A DNA stretch of 39,326 bases, taken from the NCBI GenBank assembly GCA_903231505.1, contig CAFBRK010000041.1:1-39326 (forward strand), given 5' to 3'. This stretch comes from Olavius algarvensis associated proteobacterium Delta 3 (lineage in GTDB: Bacteria; Desulfobacterota; Desulfobacteria; Desulfobacterales; CAFBRK01). A model generated the notes under the pieces. It searched no databases. It worked only from the letters and a program-made list of their open reading frames with translations, and had not been told where the DNA came from. Below are positions 7,847 to 15,913 of the stretch, in pieces; position 1 is the stretch's first letter, and each line of letters starts with the position of its first letter. The translations under genes and the position numbers were made by a program.

Positions 7847-8224
7847 ATGAGTGAAACGGTTAAGAAAAACGGTACCAAACGGGATGTGTTAGGGCGATTT
7901 ACCCCTGGCAATCCAGGCGGGCCAGGTCGGGGGCGCAAGAAAAAGACCAAGGAATACGAGTGCAACCTCGAGGGATTGCGGGCCGTGGTCAAAGAGATGG
8001 TCAACAGCAAAGATGCAATGGAGAGAGGTCGGGGTGTTCGTGCCGGCAAGGCGCTCATTGAACTGGAAGAGAAGCTGAAAAAGAACGCTGCTCCCTCCGC
8101 GATAATTACCCCTATGATGGAGAAGATTCTAAGCGGTGTGTGTCCGCACTGTGGGCGGGGGATTTTTGAGGGTGACAATATTGAGGGTGTAAATATGCAG
8201 GTGGAAATTGTCGACCCCGAGTAG
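7847..8224 (+). CDS. DUF5681-like small basic protein
   Basis: 125 aa. The N-terminus GRFTPGNPGGPGRGRKKKTK matches the glycine/proline/basic motif of the DUF5681 family found in phages and mobile elements, sometimes near small terminases; function unknown. The middle is helical (LEGLRAVVKEMVNSKDAMER, later GKALIELEEKLKKN). The C-terminus has CPHCGRG, a half zinc-knuckle-like motif. GGGGAG lies five bases before the ATG. It starts just after the internal TTGGTCAAC pair. Confidence 0.75.
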   Translation: MSETVKKNGTKRDVLGRFTPGNPGGPGRGRKKKTKEYECNLEGLRAVVKEMVNSKDAMERGRGVRAGKALIELEEKLKKNAAPSAIITPMMEKILSGVCPHCGRGIFEGDNIEGVNMQVEIVDPE

Positions 8225-8724
8225 GCGGGGGTTGGGAGCCGATTGTGACTTTCCCGAAAAATAGATTTCTTAGAGACCGCTCGGCGCACGGGGACCAAAA
8301 AAAGGTGAAATGGGTACAAATGAACCCATAAATCAATACCACCAAAATTATCAAACAATTATAAAGAGATTTGAAAATAGCAAGCCGAGCATGCCAGCTT
8401 AAACCTTAACGATGCGAACTTTTCGAGGCTACAGCAATTTAGCTGTCCAATGGATTGTCTCGAGGCTCTTTGAAAACCCTATCTGTGCTGGATAACAACC
8501 GGGCCGAACAGGTTGTAAGTTGTGGGCAGGCACCGCAAGGAACGGTGCCGAGACACCCTGCTAAGGCAGGTAGGATGCTAAACCGGAAAATGGCTTAACC
8601 ATCTACTCTTAGCTCAAGGCAACTGTTTCATTATACTAAAGTTTAAGGCATTGATAAAAATGCGACTGTTATGCTAACTGATCTAATTGGAACATAGAAC
8701 ATCTACAGTGTTTGCGGACTCGAA
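8225..8724. other. Gene-free 500 bp with a structured, possibly transcribed RNA segment
   Basis: No coding region is evident. From about 8423 to 8600 there is strong local structure: hairpin ACAGC/GCTGT (8431-8446); a direct repeat TCGAGGCT (8423-8430 and 8460-8467); a boxA-like GCTCTTTGAAAA (8465-8476); a perfect hairpin GGCACCG/CGGTGCC (8529-8549, 7-nt loop); and a tight hairpin CCTGC-TAAG-GCAGG (8557-8570). boxA followed by compact hairpins suggests a non-coding RNA. I could not match it to a known family. AT-rich sequence (8620-8700) then leads into the next gene. Confidence 0.5.
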
Positions 8725-10728
8725 ATGAAACGAAAGCGGTTAATTATAACATTTTACGCTTTTATTACCCTCCTGCTTTGTCATTTTGATTTAGCCCGTC
8801 CCGAAACGTCGATACCTGATCTAATTGATAAGGCAAAGCCTTCAATAATTCATATCCTTACTTTTGATTCCAACAAGAAGCCTGTTGGAAACGGAACGGG
8901 TTTTTATATAAGTTCTGATGGTGGGATTCTTACTAACTATCATGTGGTAAACGATTCCGAATATATAGTGATAAAAGATTTAAGTGAGAATTATTTGCCG
9001 ACGTTAATAATCGACTCAAATGAGATTTTGGATATTGCGTTGCTCTCTTTAGTGTTGCCTAATGGAAGTCAAGTGCCACCTTTGAAACTCAGCGAAAAAA
9101 AACCAAGGGTGGGTGAAAAAATCATTGTAGTCGGTCACCCCCGTGGGCTTGAATATACTGCCTCAGACGGAATGGTTTCCGCAATAAGGGAGGGTTTAGT
9201 TCAGTTCACTGCTCCCATATCACCCGGATCCAGCGGCAGTCCCGTTCTGAATATGAATGGAGAGGTGATAGGGATAGTGGCACTCTTTCTTAAGGAATCT
9301 CAAAATCTTAACTTCGCTGTATCATCGAAGGTCATCCTTGAGAAATTTTTGGTTCTTAGTTCTTTAAGAGACGATAAATTTAGAGGAAAGCCAATAAGCA
9401 ACTGTAGACTGTATGTTACCACCAATCCGGAAGATGCAAAAATACGAATTCTCAATATAAAACAGGTATTCTATCAGGGTATAAAATTAGCCGCAGGGCA
9501 ATATCACCTTGAGGTTTCCGCTCCGGCCTACCATACTCACAAGTCATGGATCACAATGGAAGGAGAGCGCCATATATCTATTGATCTAAAACCAATCCCG
9601 GGAAGGCTTTATATATCAACAGACCCAAAGGATGCTGACATAGAGTTTATAGGAACCCCGAATTCTTTTCAGGATGGAATGGACATAGATCCAGGGCGGT
9701 ATTGTTTAAGAATCTCTGCTGATGGATTTCAAATTAAAAAAGAGTGCGTGGAGATTAAGCCGGATAAAGGAAAACTTTTATTTGTAATACTTGAACCATT
9801 TAAGGAACCTAAGGATTATTATTCCACTTATGAGGACAAGCCTACAGAAATTAAATCAAACGGCAACAATGAAAAAAAGATAGAGATAATAGAAAGACCT
9901 TCAAGCACTGGAAACCCTGACGCATTTAAATGGGAAAGAAAGAGCCAGCAAGCGGTTAACAAAGGTGATTGGATAGAGGCAATAAGAACTGCCTCTGTTG
10001 CAATATCATTAGACCCAGGCAGACCTGCACCATATATAAATAGAGCCTGGGCGTATATCAATAAGGGCTATTACCTTAAAGCGACTGAAGATTGTAAAGT
10101 CGCCCTGTTGATAGACTCGTCTCAGATATCTGCTTATATCAACTTATCTAATGCATATATAGGGACTGGTGACTATAGGGAAGCGCTCGAGTCCGCGAGG
10201 AGGGCTATCCTTTTATCGCCCAACAATCCTTTAGCCTTGAACAATCGAGGTCTGGCATATGAACATTTAGGAGAAATAGATTCCGCTAATAACGACTATA
10301 AATCAGCCTGTGAGAAAGGATTAAAATTAGCTTGTGAAAATTTCAAGAAGCTCGTTGGCTATGCTCCCTCTGAGATACCTAAAATGGTCGAAAATTTAAT
10401 AGCAGAAAGCAATTTGGCATTTAATCGTGGCGCCTTTGAAGAGACTCTCAGGCTTTCAAACGAAGCTCTAAAATGGGAATCAGAAAATGTTGAAGCTCTT
10501 ACTAATCGTGCCGCCGCCTATTGTGGGTTGAAGATGCTGAAAGAGGCTTTGGAAGATTGTAATAAAGCGATAATGCTCAATCCAGATTATTGTCTAGCCT
10601 ATAATAATCGTGGCTATGCTTATGAATTATCAGAAAAAATAAGAGAGGCTAAGTTGGAGTACGAAATAAGTTGTGAGCTGGGCTGTGATTTAGGGTGTAA
10701 AAATTATCAAAGACTTAAATTTCAATAG
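8725..10728 (+). CDS. Exported trypsin-like serine protease with PEGA and TPR repeats
   Basis: 667 aa. A basic start and hydrophobic stretch (FYAFITLLLCHF) form a signal peptide or anchor. The protease domain (~30-215) is of DegP/HtrA type: His73 in TNYHVVND, Asp103 in ILDIALLSL and probable nucleophile Ser170 in ISPGSSGSPVLN. Two PEGA-like beta domains follow (starting CRLYVTTNPEDAKI and GRLYISTDPKDADI), then about five TPR units (from ~400; for example PAPYINRAWAYINKGYYLKA). There is no PDZ domain, unlike DegP. Predicted to act outside the cytoplasm, perhaps cleaving an envelope or secreted substrate. The gene is AT-richer than the backbone and is cargo of the element. The ribosome binding site is weak. 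Confidence 0.85.
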   Translation: MKRKRLIITFYAFITLLLCHFDLARPETSIPDLIDKAKPSIIHILTFDSNKKPVGNGTGFYISSDGGILTNYHVVNDSEYIVIKDLSENYLPTLIIDSNEILDIALLSLVLPNGSQVPPLKLSEKKPRVGEKIIVVGHPRGLEYTASDGMVSAIREGLVQFTAPISPGSSGSPVLNMNGEVIGIVALFLKESQNLNFAVSSKVILEKFLVLSSLRDDKFRGKPISNCRLYVTTNPEDAKIRILNIKQVFYQGIKLAAGQYHLEVSAPAYHTHKSWITMEGERHISIDLKPIPGRLYISTDPKDADIEFIGTPNSFQDGMDIDPGRYCLRISADGFQIKKECVEIKPDKGKLLFVILEPFKEPKDYYSTYEDKPTEIKSNGNNEKKIEIIERPSSTGNPDAFKWERKSQQAVNKGDWIEAIRTASVAISLDPGRPAPYINRAWAYINKGYYLKATEDCKVALLIDSSQISAYINLSNAYIGTGDYREALESARRAILLSPNNPLALNNRGLAYEHLGEIDSANNDYKSACEKGLKLACENFKKLVGYAPSEIPKMVENLIAESNLAFNRGAFEETLRLSNEALKWESENVEALTNRAAAYCGLKMLKEALEDCNKAIMLNPDYCLAYNNRGYAYELSEKIREAKLEYEISCELGCDLGCKNYQRLKFQ

Positions 10729-10740
10729 ATACTATTAACC

Positions 10741-10911
10741 TTACATCCTTCCGCCTTTCTTTTGCTTGTCGTATTCTTTCAAACCCCTTTCTAATAACCT
10801 CCGAATCGCCTCAGAACGGGCCTCAATACGGTTCTCAAACCGGAAGTCGTTGATCCGCTCAAACAAATCTTTATCCACGGCAAACGTCAGTATGGGTTTT
10901 TCAGTTGGCAC
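10741..10911 (-). CDS. Small ribbon-helix-helix protein
   Basis: 56 aa, starting at GTG. It reads VPTEKPILTFAVDKDLFERI, NDFRFENRIEARSEAIRRLL, ERGLKEYDKQKKGGRM. A beta strand (PILTFAVD), helix (DLFERINDFRFENR) and second helix (SEAIRRLLERGLKEY) match the Arc/CopG ribbon-helix-helix pattern, so it is a probable DNA-binding repressor. It converges on the protease gene with a 12-bp gap. The start has GGAG overlapping it and no better alternative before an upstream in-frame stop. An inverted repeat at 10945-10971 may be its operator. Confidence 0.75.
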   Translation of the reverse strand: MPTEKPILTFAVDKDLFERINDFRFENRIEARSEAIRRLLERGLKEYDKQKKGGRM

Positions 10912-10944
10912 TCCGAAGCAATAGGGTATCCGGTAAACTAATTC

Positions 10945-10971
10945 AATGATTATTATTGACCTTCAATCATT
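10945..10971. promoter_or_regulatory. Inverted repeat, candidate operator of the RHH gene
   Basis: AATGATT (10945-10951) and AATCATT (10965-10971) form a perfect 7-bp inverted repeat with a 13-bp spacer, 34 bp upstream of the RHH start codon. Small RHH proteins commonly repress their own promoter through such dyads. No clear -35/-10 pair accompanies it. Confidence 0.4.
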
Positions 10972-11161
10972 ACGTTTTTATTTAGTTATTAACTATATAA
11001 AAACATAAATTCTCAACCCACTGGAAAATCAACAATCGATTTCAACTTAAGCGCTTGAAGGGGAAGCGGGTGCATTATCATCGTTTCGATGGGGATCTGG
11101 ATGGGGGCCCGGAAACGGATTCCGACCTTGCCTTGCGTCCCGCTTAAAACAAGGTCTGATA

Positions 11162-11246
11162 GAGCTTAAACCGCTCTTTGAAAATTGAAAACAAAGTGAT
11201 CTAATCGGGCTCAGAGGCGCGGAAAATGTTAACGATTCCGCGCCTC
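11162..11246 (+). other. boxA-like motif followed by a perfect 11-bp hairpin
   Basis: A small hairpin GAGC/GCTC (about 11162-11176) runs into GCTCTTTGAAAATTGAA (from 11173), which resembles rRNA-type boxA antitermination sequence. Forty bases on, GAGGCGCGGAA (11214-11224) pairs perfectly with TTCCGCGCCTC (11236-11246) around an 11-nt loop. No T-run follows, so it is a poor terminator. The rest of 10972-11334 is AT-rich at the left and has a palindrome AAGCGCTT (11049-11056); I see no gene in it. Confidence 0.45.
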
Positions 11247-11334
11247 ATTTCAGCTTATTCGCTGGTGTGTAAAGATAGCCGTTCTCCGTCTCCCGAATCT
11301 GAAAGTAGATAAGCTAGGTTTTTTGCTATAGTAT

Positions 11335-13857
11335 TCAGCTATGTGTACAAGCGAGTTCATCCATCAGATTTGAGATCATATCGTTCAATATGGATACCGC
11401 CGAACCAGTGATAGGATCCTTGGGTTTAGGTTCACCATCACATTTATCATATATGTTATTGAGCTTATTTAAAGCTGTTTTGAACTTTTCACGCTCGATT
11501 ATTTTTTTTGCTTTAACGATTTTATCTCTGACTTTGCTTAATTGGGTATATGGTGATTTACAGTTGCCATTGCATTCGATTGTGCCATTGGCGACAGATT
11601 CATCGTAGAAATCTAAGATTTCATCGATTGCTACGACAATTTTGGGAATAGCAACATATATTCCATATGAACCGTCAGTAAAACGGATTGAAAAAACGAT
11701 TTGATTGCTATCAAAATTATCCCTGGCTTTGTATGAATCAATGCCTATCGAGCGAATGGTTTTACCGTCTAAAGTATCCAGATCAGAAATTATTGCAAAA
11801 AGGTTCTGCCCATCTCCAACATACAGCCCTGAACCATAGAATGACCGACCTGAAAATGCTACCTTGTTATTATCCATTGCCAGATCACCGAAAGAAGTAA
11901 AGGTGCCGAGTCCATCAGGGACGGCAGTGTTTATATCTGCTATCTTCGTTAAGGCACTTTTGTTTACATCCGCAACATATACGCCTTGGTTGCCTGAGGA
12001 AAAAGCTATCTGCTTACCACTCAAAGAGGGTGAGGCAAAATCATCCAAGTTTTCATTAAGATCTGTAGCCATAGTATTATTATCAACAACCGCTCGAAGT
12101 GCTTCAGTTGTCAGATCAAAATAATATATGCCATCCCCTGTTGTCGCATCTCGTCCACGAAAGGCTACACCCCCGTCCTCTGCATTCGAATAAATAAAAT
12201 AACTGAATTTATTCAAGTTTCCCGGTATTAACGTATTTTTATCTGCGATTCGTTTGATATTTGCCCCATTCAAATCAGAGATATAGATGCCCTCTTGACC
12301 ATCGAGGCCACCACCTTTAAACACTAAACTGTTTCCAAACGCATCGATCCCAGCGTATCCCGGGCCAGTGAATCTAGTAAAATTACCAGTTCCCTCAGGA
12401 ATTGGCGTGCTACCGTCAATAATTACGACATTCCCACCAGTTGGAGTGTGAACCAGGATGCTTTCGATACTTTGGCCTGACACACTATCTGTTAACCAGG
12501 CACTATAGGCTATATTCTCTTTTTCAACTGACCGACGGTCAAATCCCCGAAAGCCATAACTTGGCAGAGTGCTATCTTGATTTACAATTACCTCAATTAT
12601 TCCAGTCCTGCCGTTGGCTATATACAAGCCCCGCTGATTATCAGATCCGTTTCCACTAAATATGATTCTTCCTTGGGAAATAGCGGATCCCCATAAAGAT
12701 TTGAACTTTCCGAATCCTTCCGGTATATCGGTGTCTGTGTCACAGATTTTTTTTATGACATAGGGTGATTCGTGAGGAAGGTTGATTGGAAACTGCGGTA
12801 GCTCGGGGATAAAATCTATATCAGTTAGCGGTGTATCTATTTTCGCATACCAAGAAAGCCCTTCACTATTCCAATCTCCGTGTCCAACGAAAGAAAGTCC
12901 ATCATCTGAGACGCCATAAATCCACTTGAGTTGCCAGCCGGACAGGTCAAGATTAAAATATTGTTCTAATATTCCTTGAAAGTATCGCATGCCATGGTTC
13001 TCATCCCAGACAAATGCTTCATTAACAACTCTATTATTAGGAAGAACTGCTAGCGATGCTCCTACGATGACTGAACCATCGTGCGACGCATCGTTAGCAC
13101 CAGATGAAAAATAATTATTGGCTCTTAGAAATCCTAGTCCCACCATCTGCTTAGTTGAATCCCAACGGAAAGCTTCTCCTGAATAATTGGAATCACTGTC
13201 GCCTACTACTACTTTACCATCACCCGAGATTCCTCCCGCACTACTCCACCAACCGTCATCGGCCAGGAATCCGAGACCTTCGATTCCATTTGTCACAGTC
13301 CAACGAAATGCTTCACTGTTATACTGACCAACCATAGCATTTCCATTGTTCGACAAAGCTGTGGGTCTTGCATCGGATATAAATAGAGGAGCCTCACCTT
13401 CAGACCAACGCCATGTGCTACCGCTACTCATTCCTATAATAACTGACCCATCTGCTGAAGCATCTTTTGCAAATCCACCAGCGATTGCACCACCGGATAG
13501 GTCGTACATCTTTTCCATGCCACGCTCTTGAGTCCAGCGAAATGGTTCATCTCTGTAGTAGGAACCTGATGTCGGAAGTCGTATATAGCCTACAACTGTA
13601 TATCCATCAGCAGATATCCCGACACCGTCTGATCTAACCGTTCCACCTGTGAGGTTATCAAGACGTTCGATGCCACCCTCAATCGACCAAAGGGAAGCTT
13701 CATTAGGGTCGTCAAGAGTTTGGCCAACTGCAAAATTTCCGTCTGCCGAAATTTGATTTACACTGAAATTTTCAATTGCTACGAAGACAGATTCCGCGGC
13801 TGTTTGCCGACCTATCAATAATAAAAGGACAAAGATCACAATTTGATACTTTTTCAT
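11335..13857 (-). CDS. Secreted HAF-repeat/beta-propeller-like protein
   Basis: 840 aa with a signal peptide (KYQIVIFVLLLLIGRQTAAE). The first ~350 residues contain repeated S-x-D-G-x-x-V-G units (ISADGNFAVGQT, ISADGYTVVGYI, LSNNGNAMVGQY, ISGDGKVVVGDS, VSDDGLSFVGHG) alternating with EAFRWT/GLGFL segments, the HAF-repeat pattern of probable extracellular proteins. Residues ~375-740 hold a second repeat family (GIYISDLNGANIKRIADKNT-like blade, repeated). The C-terminus is a helical four-cysteine region (CNGNCKSPYTQL ... CDGEPKPKD). Function unknown; surface or matrix role is inferred. GAGGAGG precedes the ATG. Its leader holds a c-di-GMP-I riboswitch and a terminator. Confidence 0.88.
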   Translation of the reverse strand: MKKYQIVIFVLLLLIGRQTAAESVFVAIENFSVNQISADGNFAVGQTLDDPNEASLWSIEGGIERLDNLTGGTVRSDGVGISADGYTVVGYIRLPTSGSYYRDEPFRWTQERGMEKMYDLSGGAIAGGFAKDASADGSVIIGMSSGSTWRWSEGEAPLFISDARPTALSNNGNAMVGQYNSEAFRWTVTNGIEGLGFLADDGWWSSAGGISGDGKVVVGDSDSNYSGEAFRWDSTKQMVGLGFLRANNYFSSGANDASHDGSVIVGASLAVLPNNRVVNEAFVWDENHGMRYFQGILEQYFNLDLSGWQLKWIYGVSDDGLSFVGHGDWNSEGLSWYAKIDTPLTDIDFIPELPQFPINLPHESPYVIKKICDTDTDIPEGFGKFKSLWGSAISQGRIIFSGNGSDNQRGLYIANGRTGIIEVIVNQDSTLPSYGFRGFDRRSVEKENIAYSAWLTDSVSGQSIESILVHTPTGGNVVIIDGSTPIPEGTGNFTRFTGPGYAGIDAFGNSLVFKGGGLDGQEGIYISDLNGANIKRIADKNTLIPGNLNKFSYFIYSNAEDGGVAFRGRDATTGDGIYYFDLTTEALRAVVDNNTMATDLNENLDDFASPSLSGKQIAFSSGNQGVYVADVNKSALTKIADINTAVPDGLGTFTSFGDLAMDNNKVAFSGRSFYGSGLYVGDGQNLFAIISDLDTLDGKTIRSIGIDSYKARDNFDSNQIVFSIRFTDGSYGIYVAIPKIVVAIDEILDFYDESVANGTIECNGNCKSPYTQLSKVRDKIVKAKKIIEREKFKTALNKLNNIYDKCDGEPKPKDPITGSAVSILNDMISNLMDELACTHS

Positions 13858-13872
13858 GGCCCCCTCCTCATC

Positions 13873-13910
13873 AAATAAAAAGCCGAGTCACCATCCAAGG
13901 CAACCCGGCT
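13873..13910 (-). terminator. Riboswitch expression-platform terminator
   Basis: On the minus strand AGCCGGGTTGCC (13910-13899) pairs along all 12 positions, with three G-U pairs, with GGTGACTCGGCT (13892-13881) around a 6-nt loop, followed by TTTTATTT. The 5' arm is the same segment that closes the aptamer, so aptamer and terminator are mutually exclusive. Confidence 0.85.
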
Positions 13911-13995
13911 ATCTCTCACTACGCAGATCTGTGGCTTTCGCCCCTGAGAGATCCGTAGCTTTCCGTCCCTGTCTCACGGCAGGTTTGGCTTTGTC
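13891..13995 (-). promoter_or_regulatory. GEMM-I cyclic-di-GMP (class I) riboswitch
   Basis: Reading the minus strand: GCCAAACC, then a stem with GGGACGGAAAGC (family: GGGACGCAAAGCC), a second stem GATCTCTC/GAGAGAT containing GGGGCGAAAGCC, and the closing AGCCGGGTTGCC segment followed by GGATGG. This reproduces the GEMM-I order of AAACC, tetraloop-receptor stem, GGACGNAAAGC, second stem and GGGUUNCC. Because the closing segment also forms the terminator arm, ligand binding should disrupt the terminator and switch the secreted-protein gene ON. Class-I aptamers bind c-di-GMP; some Desulfobacterota variants bind cGAMP, which I cannot settle by eye. Confidence 0.9.
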
Positions 13996-14001
13996 ATTAT
14001 A
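13996..14001 (-). promoter_or_regulatory. -10 element of the riboswitch transcript
   Basis: A perfect TATAAT on the minus strand lies about 6-7 nt before the first aptamer nucleotides, so the transcript would start right at the aptamer. No good -35 is seen 16-18 nt upstream. The AT-rich 14002-14262 shows no gene. Confidence 0.5.
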
Positions 14002-14262
14002 ATTAAGGGATTTACTGTTAGCTTATGTATGCAAAAATCATGCAAAAACAGTGGTTTATGCGATATCGTGTAAATCTCAATAGTTACTTCAAATCGAGAA
14101 AATGCATGCATATTTAAATGGAAATACAATTCCCGAATTTAGGAATGAATTTACGTAATCGCAGATAGATTAGGTGATAATCACGAAGATTATTTATTCG
14201 TAATGTTCCGATAGGGATAGTAACCTAAACAATCACAATTAAGCATTATTTTGAAAAATGTG

Positions 14263-14290
14263 TTGACATATTTCATAAAATTACTACTAT
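14263..14290 (+). promoter_or_regulatory. Predicted sigma70 promoter of the second RHH gene
   Basis: TTGACA (14263-14268), a 16-nt spacer and TACTAT (14285-14290). The start codon is only 17 nt beyond the -10, giving a very short leader with the AGGTGAG ribosome binding site near its 5' end. Confidence 0.6.
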
Positions 14291-14306
14291 CAAAAAAGGT
14301 GAGAAT

Positions 14307-14519
14307 ATGACGCGAGGTGGAAAACGAGAAGGCGCAGGACGCCCGGCGGAACAAACCAAGCGCCATGTGAACATGAGGCTGCCAGTATGGTTGGCCGATT
14401 GGTTGCAGGAAACCGCACGGAAGAACCGGTATTCTCAAGCCAAACTCGTGGAGGATGCTCTTGTCAGTTTTTACGGCATAACAAGCCCACGGCGTAGGCA
14501 GGTGCGGCCGAAAAGGTGA
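14307..14519 (+). CDS. Small ribbon-helix-helix protein with basic N-terminus
   Basis: 70 aa. It starts with TRGGKREGAGRPAEQTKRH, the G-G-x-R-x-G-A-G-R-P motif often seen on phage-borne DNA-binding proteins, followed by a strand (VNMRLPVWLADWL) and helix (YSQAKLVEDALVSFYG) of the CopG/RHH type. A DNA-binding regulator is likely. AGGTGAG precedes the ATG by three bases. It lies 55 bp upstream of the integrase and probably shares its transcript, so it may regulate integration or the element's promoters. Confidence 0.8.
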   Translation: MTRGGKREGAGRPAEQTKRHVNMRLPVWLADWLQETARKNRYSQAKLVEDALVSFYGITSPRRRQVRPKR

Positions 14520-14574
14520 TCCCCTATCACCTGATCCATGACGGCTTAACAGGGGGGAAGTGGGGGTTTCTAAA

Positions 14575-15783
14575 ATGACAGTTTTAGCAGAATGCCCGGT
14601 ATGTCACAGGAAACAATCTTCAAGGAACAAGGTTTGTAAGTGCGGGGAAAACCTCGACACCGCAAAGCGGTCTAAACGAGTAAGGTATTGGATAAACTAT
14701 CGAGTCGACGGAAAACAGCGCCGTGAGTATGTCAGTAAATCAAAGACTGACGCCGACACAAGGGACCGTGAGCGCAGGAAGATGGTTGATGAAGGCAGCA
14801 GCGCCGAGGACATTGACGCTCAGCGCCATTGGACTTTTCAGAATTTGACCGATTGGTTCCTTGAAAACAAAAAGAGCGACGAGTTCCGATCCTATGACCG
14901 CGCCGAGGGGGCGCTCAATAAATTCAATGAGGTTTTCGGCAGTCGGTTGGTTCGGTCCATCAAACCTCTGGAAATCGAAAAATATCAAAAGGACCGAATT
15001 GAGGTCGGTCGGAAACGTGCAACCGTTGATTATGAAATCACCTATGCCAAACAAGCGGTCAAGGTTGGGTTTGAAAATGACAAGGTTGGGGTGAAGGCTT
15101 TCAAAGCATTTAATCGAATCAAGAAGCTGTTGGTCACCGGAACGAATGCCCGAGACAGAAAATTTTCAGCCAATGAGTTCATAAAGCTGTTGGACAAGGC
15201 TCCGGAGCATTTAAGACACGTCCTTATTGTCGCGATCAATACGGGAATGCGGAAAGGCGAAATCAGAAAATTGAAATGGTCTATGGTTGACCCGGATTTA
15301 AAGTTTTTTCGTTTGCCCGCCGAAATCATCAAAGAGGGACGAAAAACAACTAAACCCAAGGTCATACCTGTTAGCAACAACGTTCGGCGCGTTCTCGTGG
15401 CTCTCAGGCGCCCCCAGGTGGTCAAAACCGGCAGGACCGACCATGTATTCACATATCGAGGGGAACCGATAAAATCATCGGGAGGACTTCGGCGCTCATT
15501 CAAGAAAGCCTGTGAAGACGCTAAGATCCCTTATGGTGCGAAGGTCAAAAACGGGGTTCAGTTCCGAGATATTCGGACCACGGTTAAAACGTGGATGCTG
15601 AACGCCGGCGTTAGAGAGGCATACCGAGACACGATTCTCGGTCACAGTCTCAAGGGTATGGACAAATATTATATCAAGCCGGATGAGACCAACATCGCAG
15701 GTGCGATGACGCTATACACGGATTGGCTAAACGCACAGCTTGGTGACGAGTTTGGTCAACGCTTGGTCAACATGGTCGGATAA
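14575..15783 (+). CDS. int: Tyrosine recombinase (integrase) with N-terminal zinc ribbon
   Basis: 402 aa. The N-terminus has a CPVC ... CKCG zinc-ribbon-like motif (~7-26), then an arm/SAM-like domain (~90-190) and the catalytic domain: Arg in INTGMRKGEIRKLKW, lysine region, QFRDIRTT (box II), ILGHS and final Tyr in GMDKYYIKP. The first box II residue is Arg where His is usual (HxxR), which may affect activity. It ends 130 bp from attR, the expected place for the element's integrase. A GTG at 14560 in the same frame is an alternative start; GGGGG lies suitably before ATG 14575. The last codons contain the paired TTGGTCAAC motif. Confidence 0.92.
   Translation: MTVLAECPVCHRKQSSRNKVCKCGENLDTAKRSKRVRYWINYRVDGKQRREYVSKSKTDADTRDRERRKMVDEGSSAEDIDAQRHWTFQNLTDWFLENKKSDEFRSYDRAEGALNKFNEVFGSRLVRSIKPLEIEKYQKDRIEVGRKRATVDYEITYAKQAVKVGFENDKVGVKAFKAFNRIKKLLVTGTNARDRKFSANEFIKLLDKAPEHLRHVLIVAINTGMRKGEIRKLKWSMVDPDLKFFRLPAEIIKEGRKTTKPKVIPVSNNVRRVLVALRRPQVVKTGRTDHVFTYRGEPIKSSGGLRRSFKKACEDAKIPYGAKVKNGVQFRDIRTTVKTWMLNAGVREAYRDTILGHSLKGMDKYYIKPDETNIAGAMTLYTDWLNAQLGDEFGQRLVNMVG
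15752..15771. repeat. Paired TTGGTCAAC repeats near attR, inside int
   Basis: TTGGTCAAC at 15752-15760 and 15763-15771, 11 bp apart, encode FGQRLVNM at the integrase C-terminus. The match to the non-coding pair near attL (3851-3871, 12 bp apart, a different reading frame) favours a DNA-binding function over protein homology. Confidence 0.55.
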
Positions 15784-15913
15784 TAACCTTTACATGCACC
15801 ATGTTTACCAATTGTTATTTATTTTAGACAACCCGTTGAAATTGAATATAAAAACACTTAAACAGGCCATCACAGATTTTACCTATAGTTATCTCGCAAG
15901 GGGCCTTTTTCGT

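Noticed and set aside
8423..8600. Retron msr-msd or transposon guide RNA
   Set aside because: No reverse transcriptase, IscB or TnpB is encoded nearby, and the hairpin order does not match what I know of those RNAs.
8725..10728. Cytoplasmic defence effector (trypsin-TPR)
   Set aside because: The N-terminal hydrophobic signal and PEGA domains indicate an exported protein, and no partner defence gene lies nearby.
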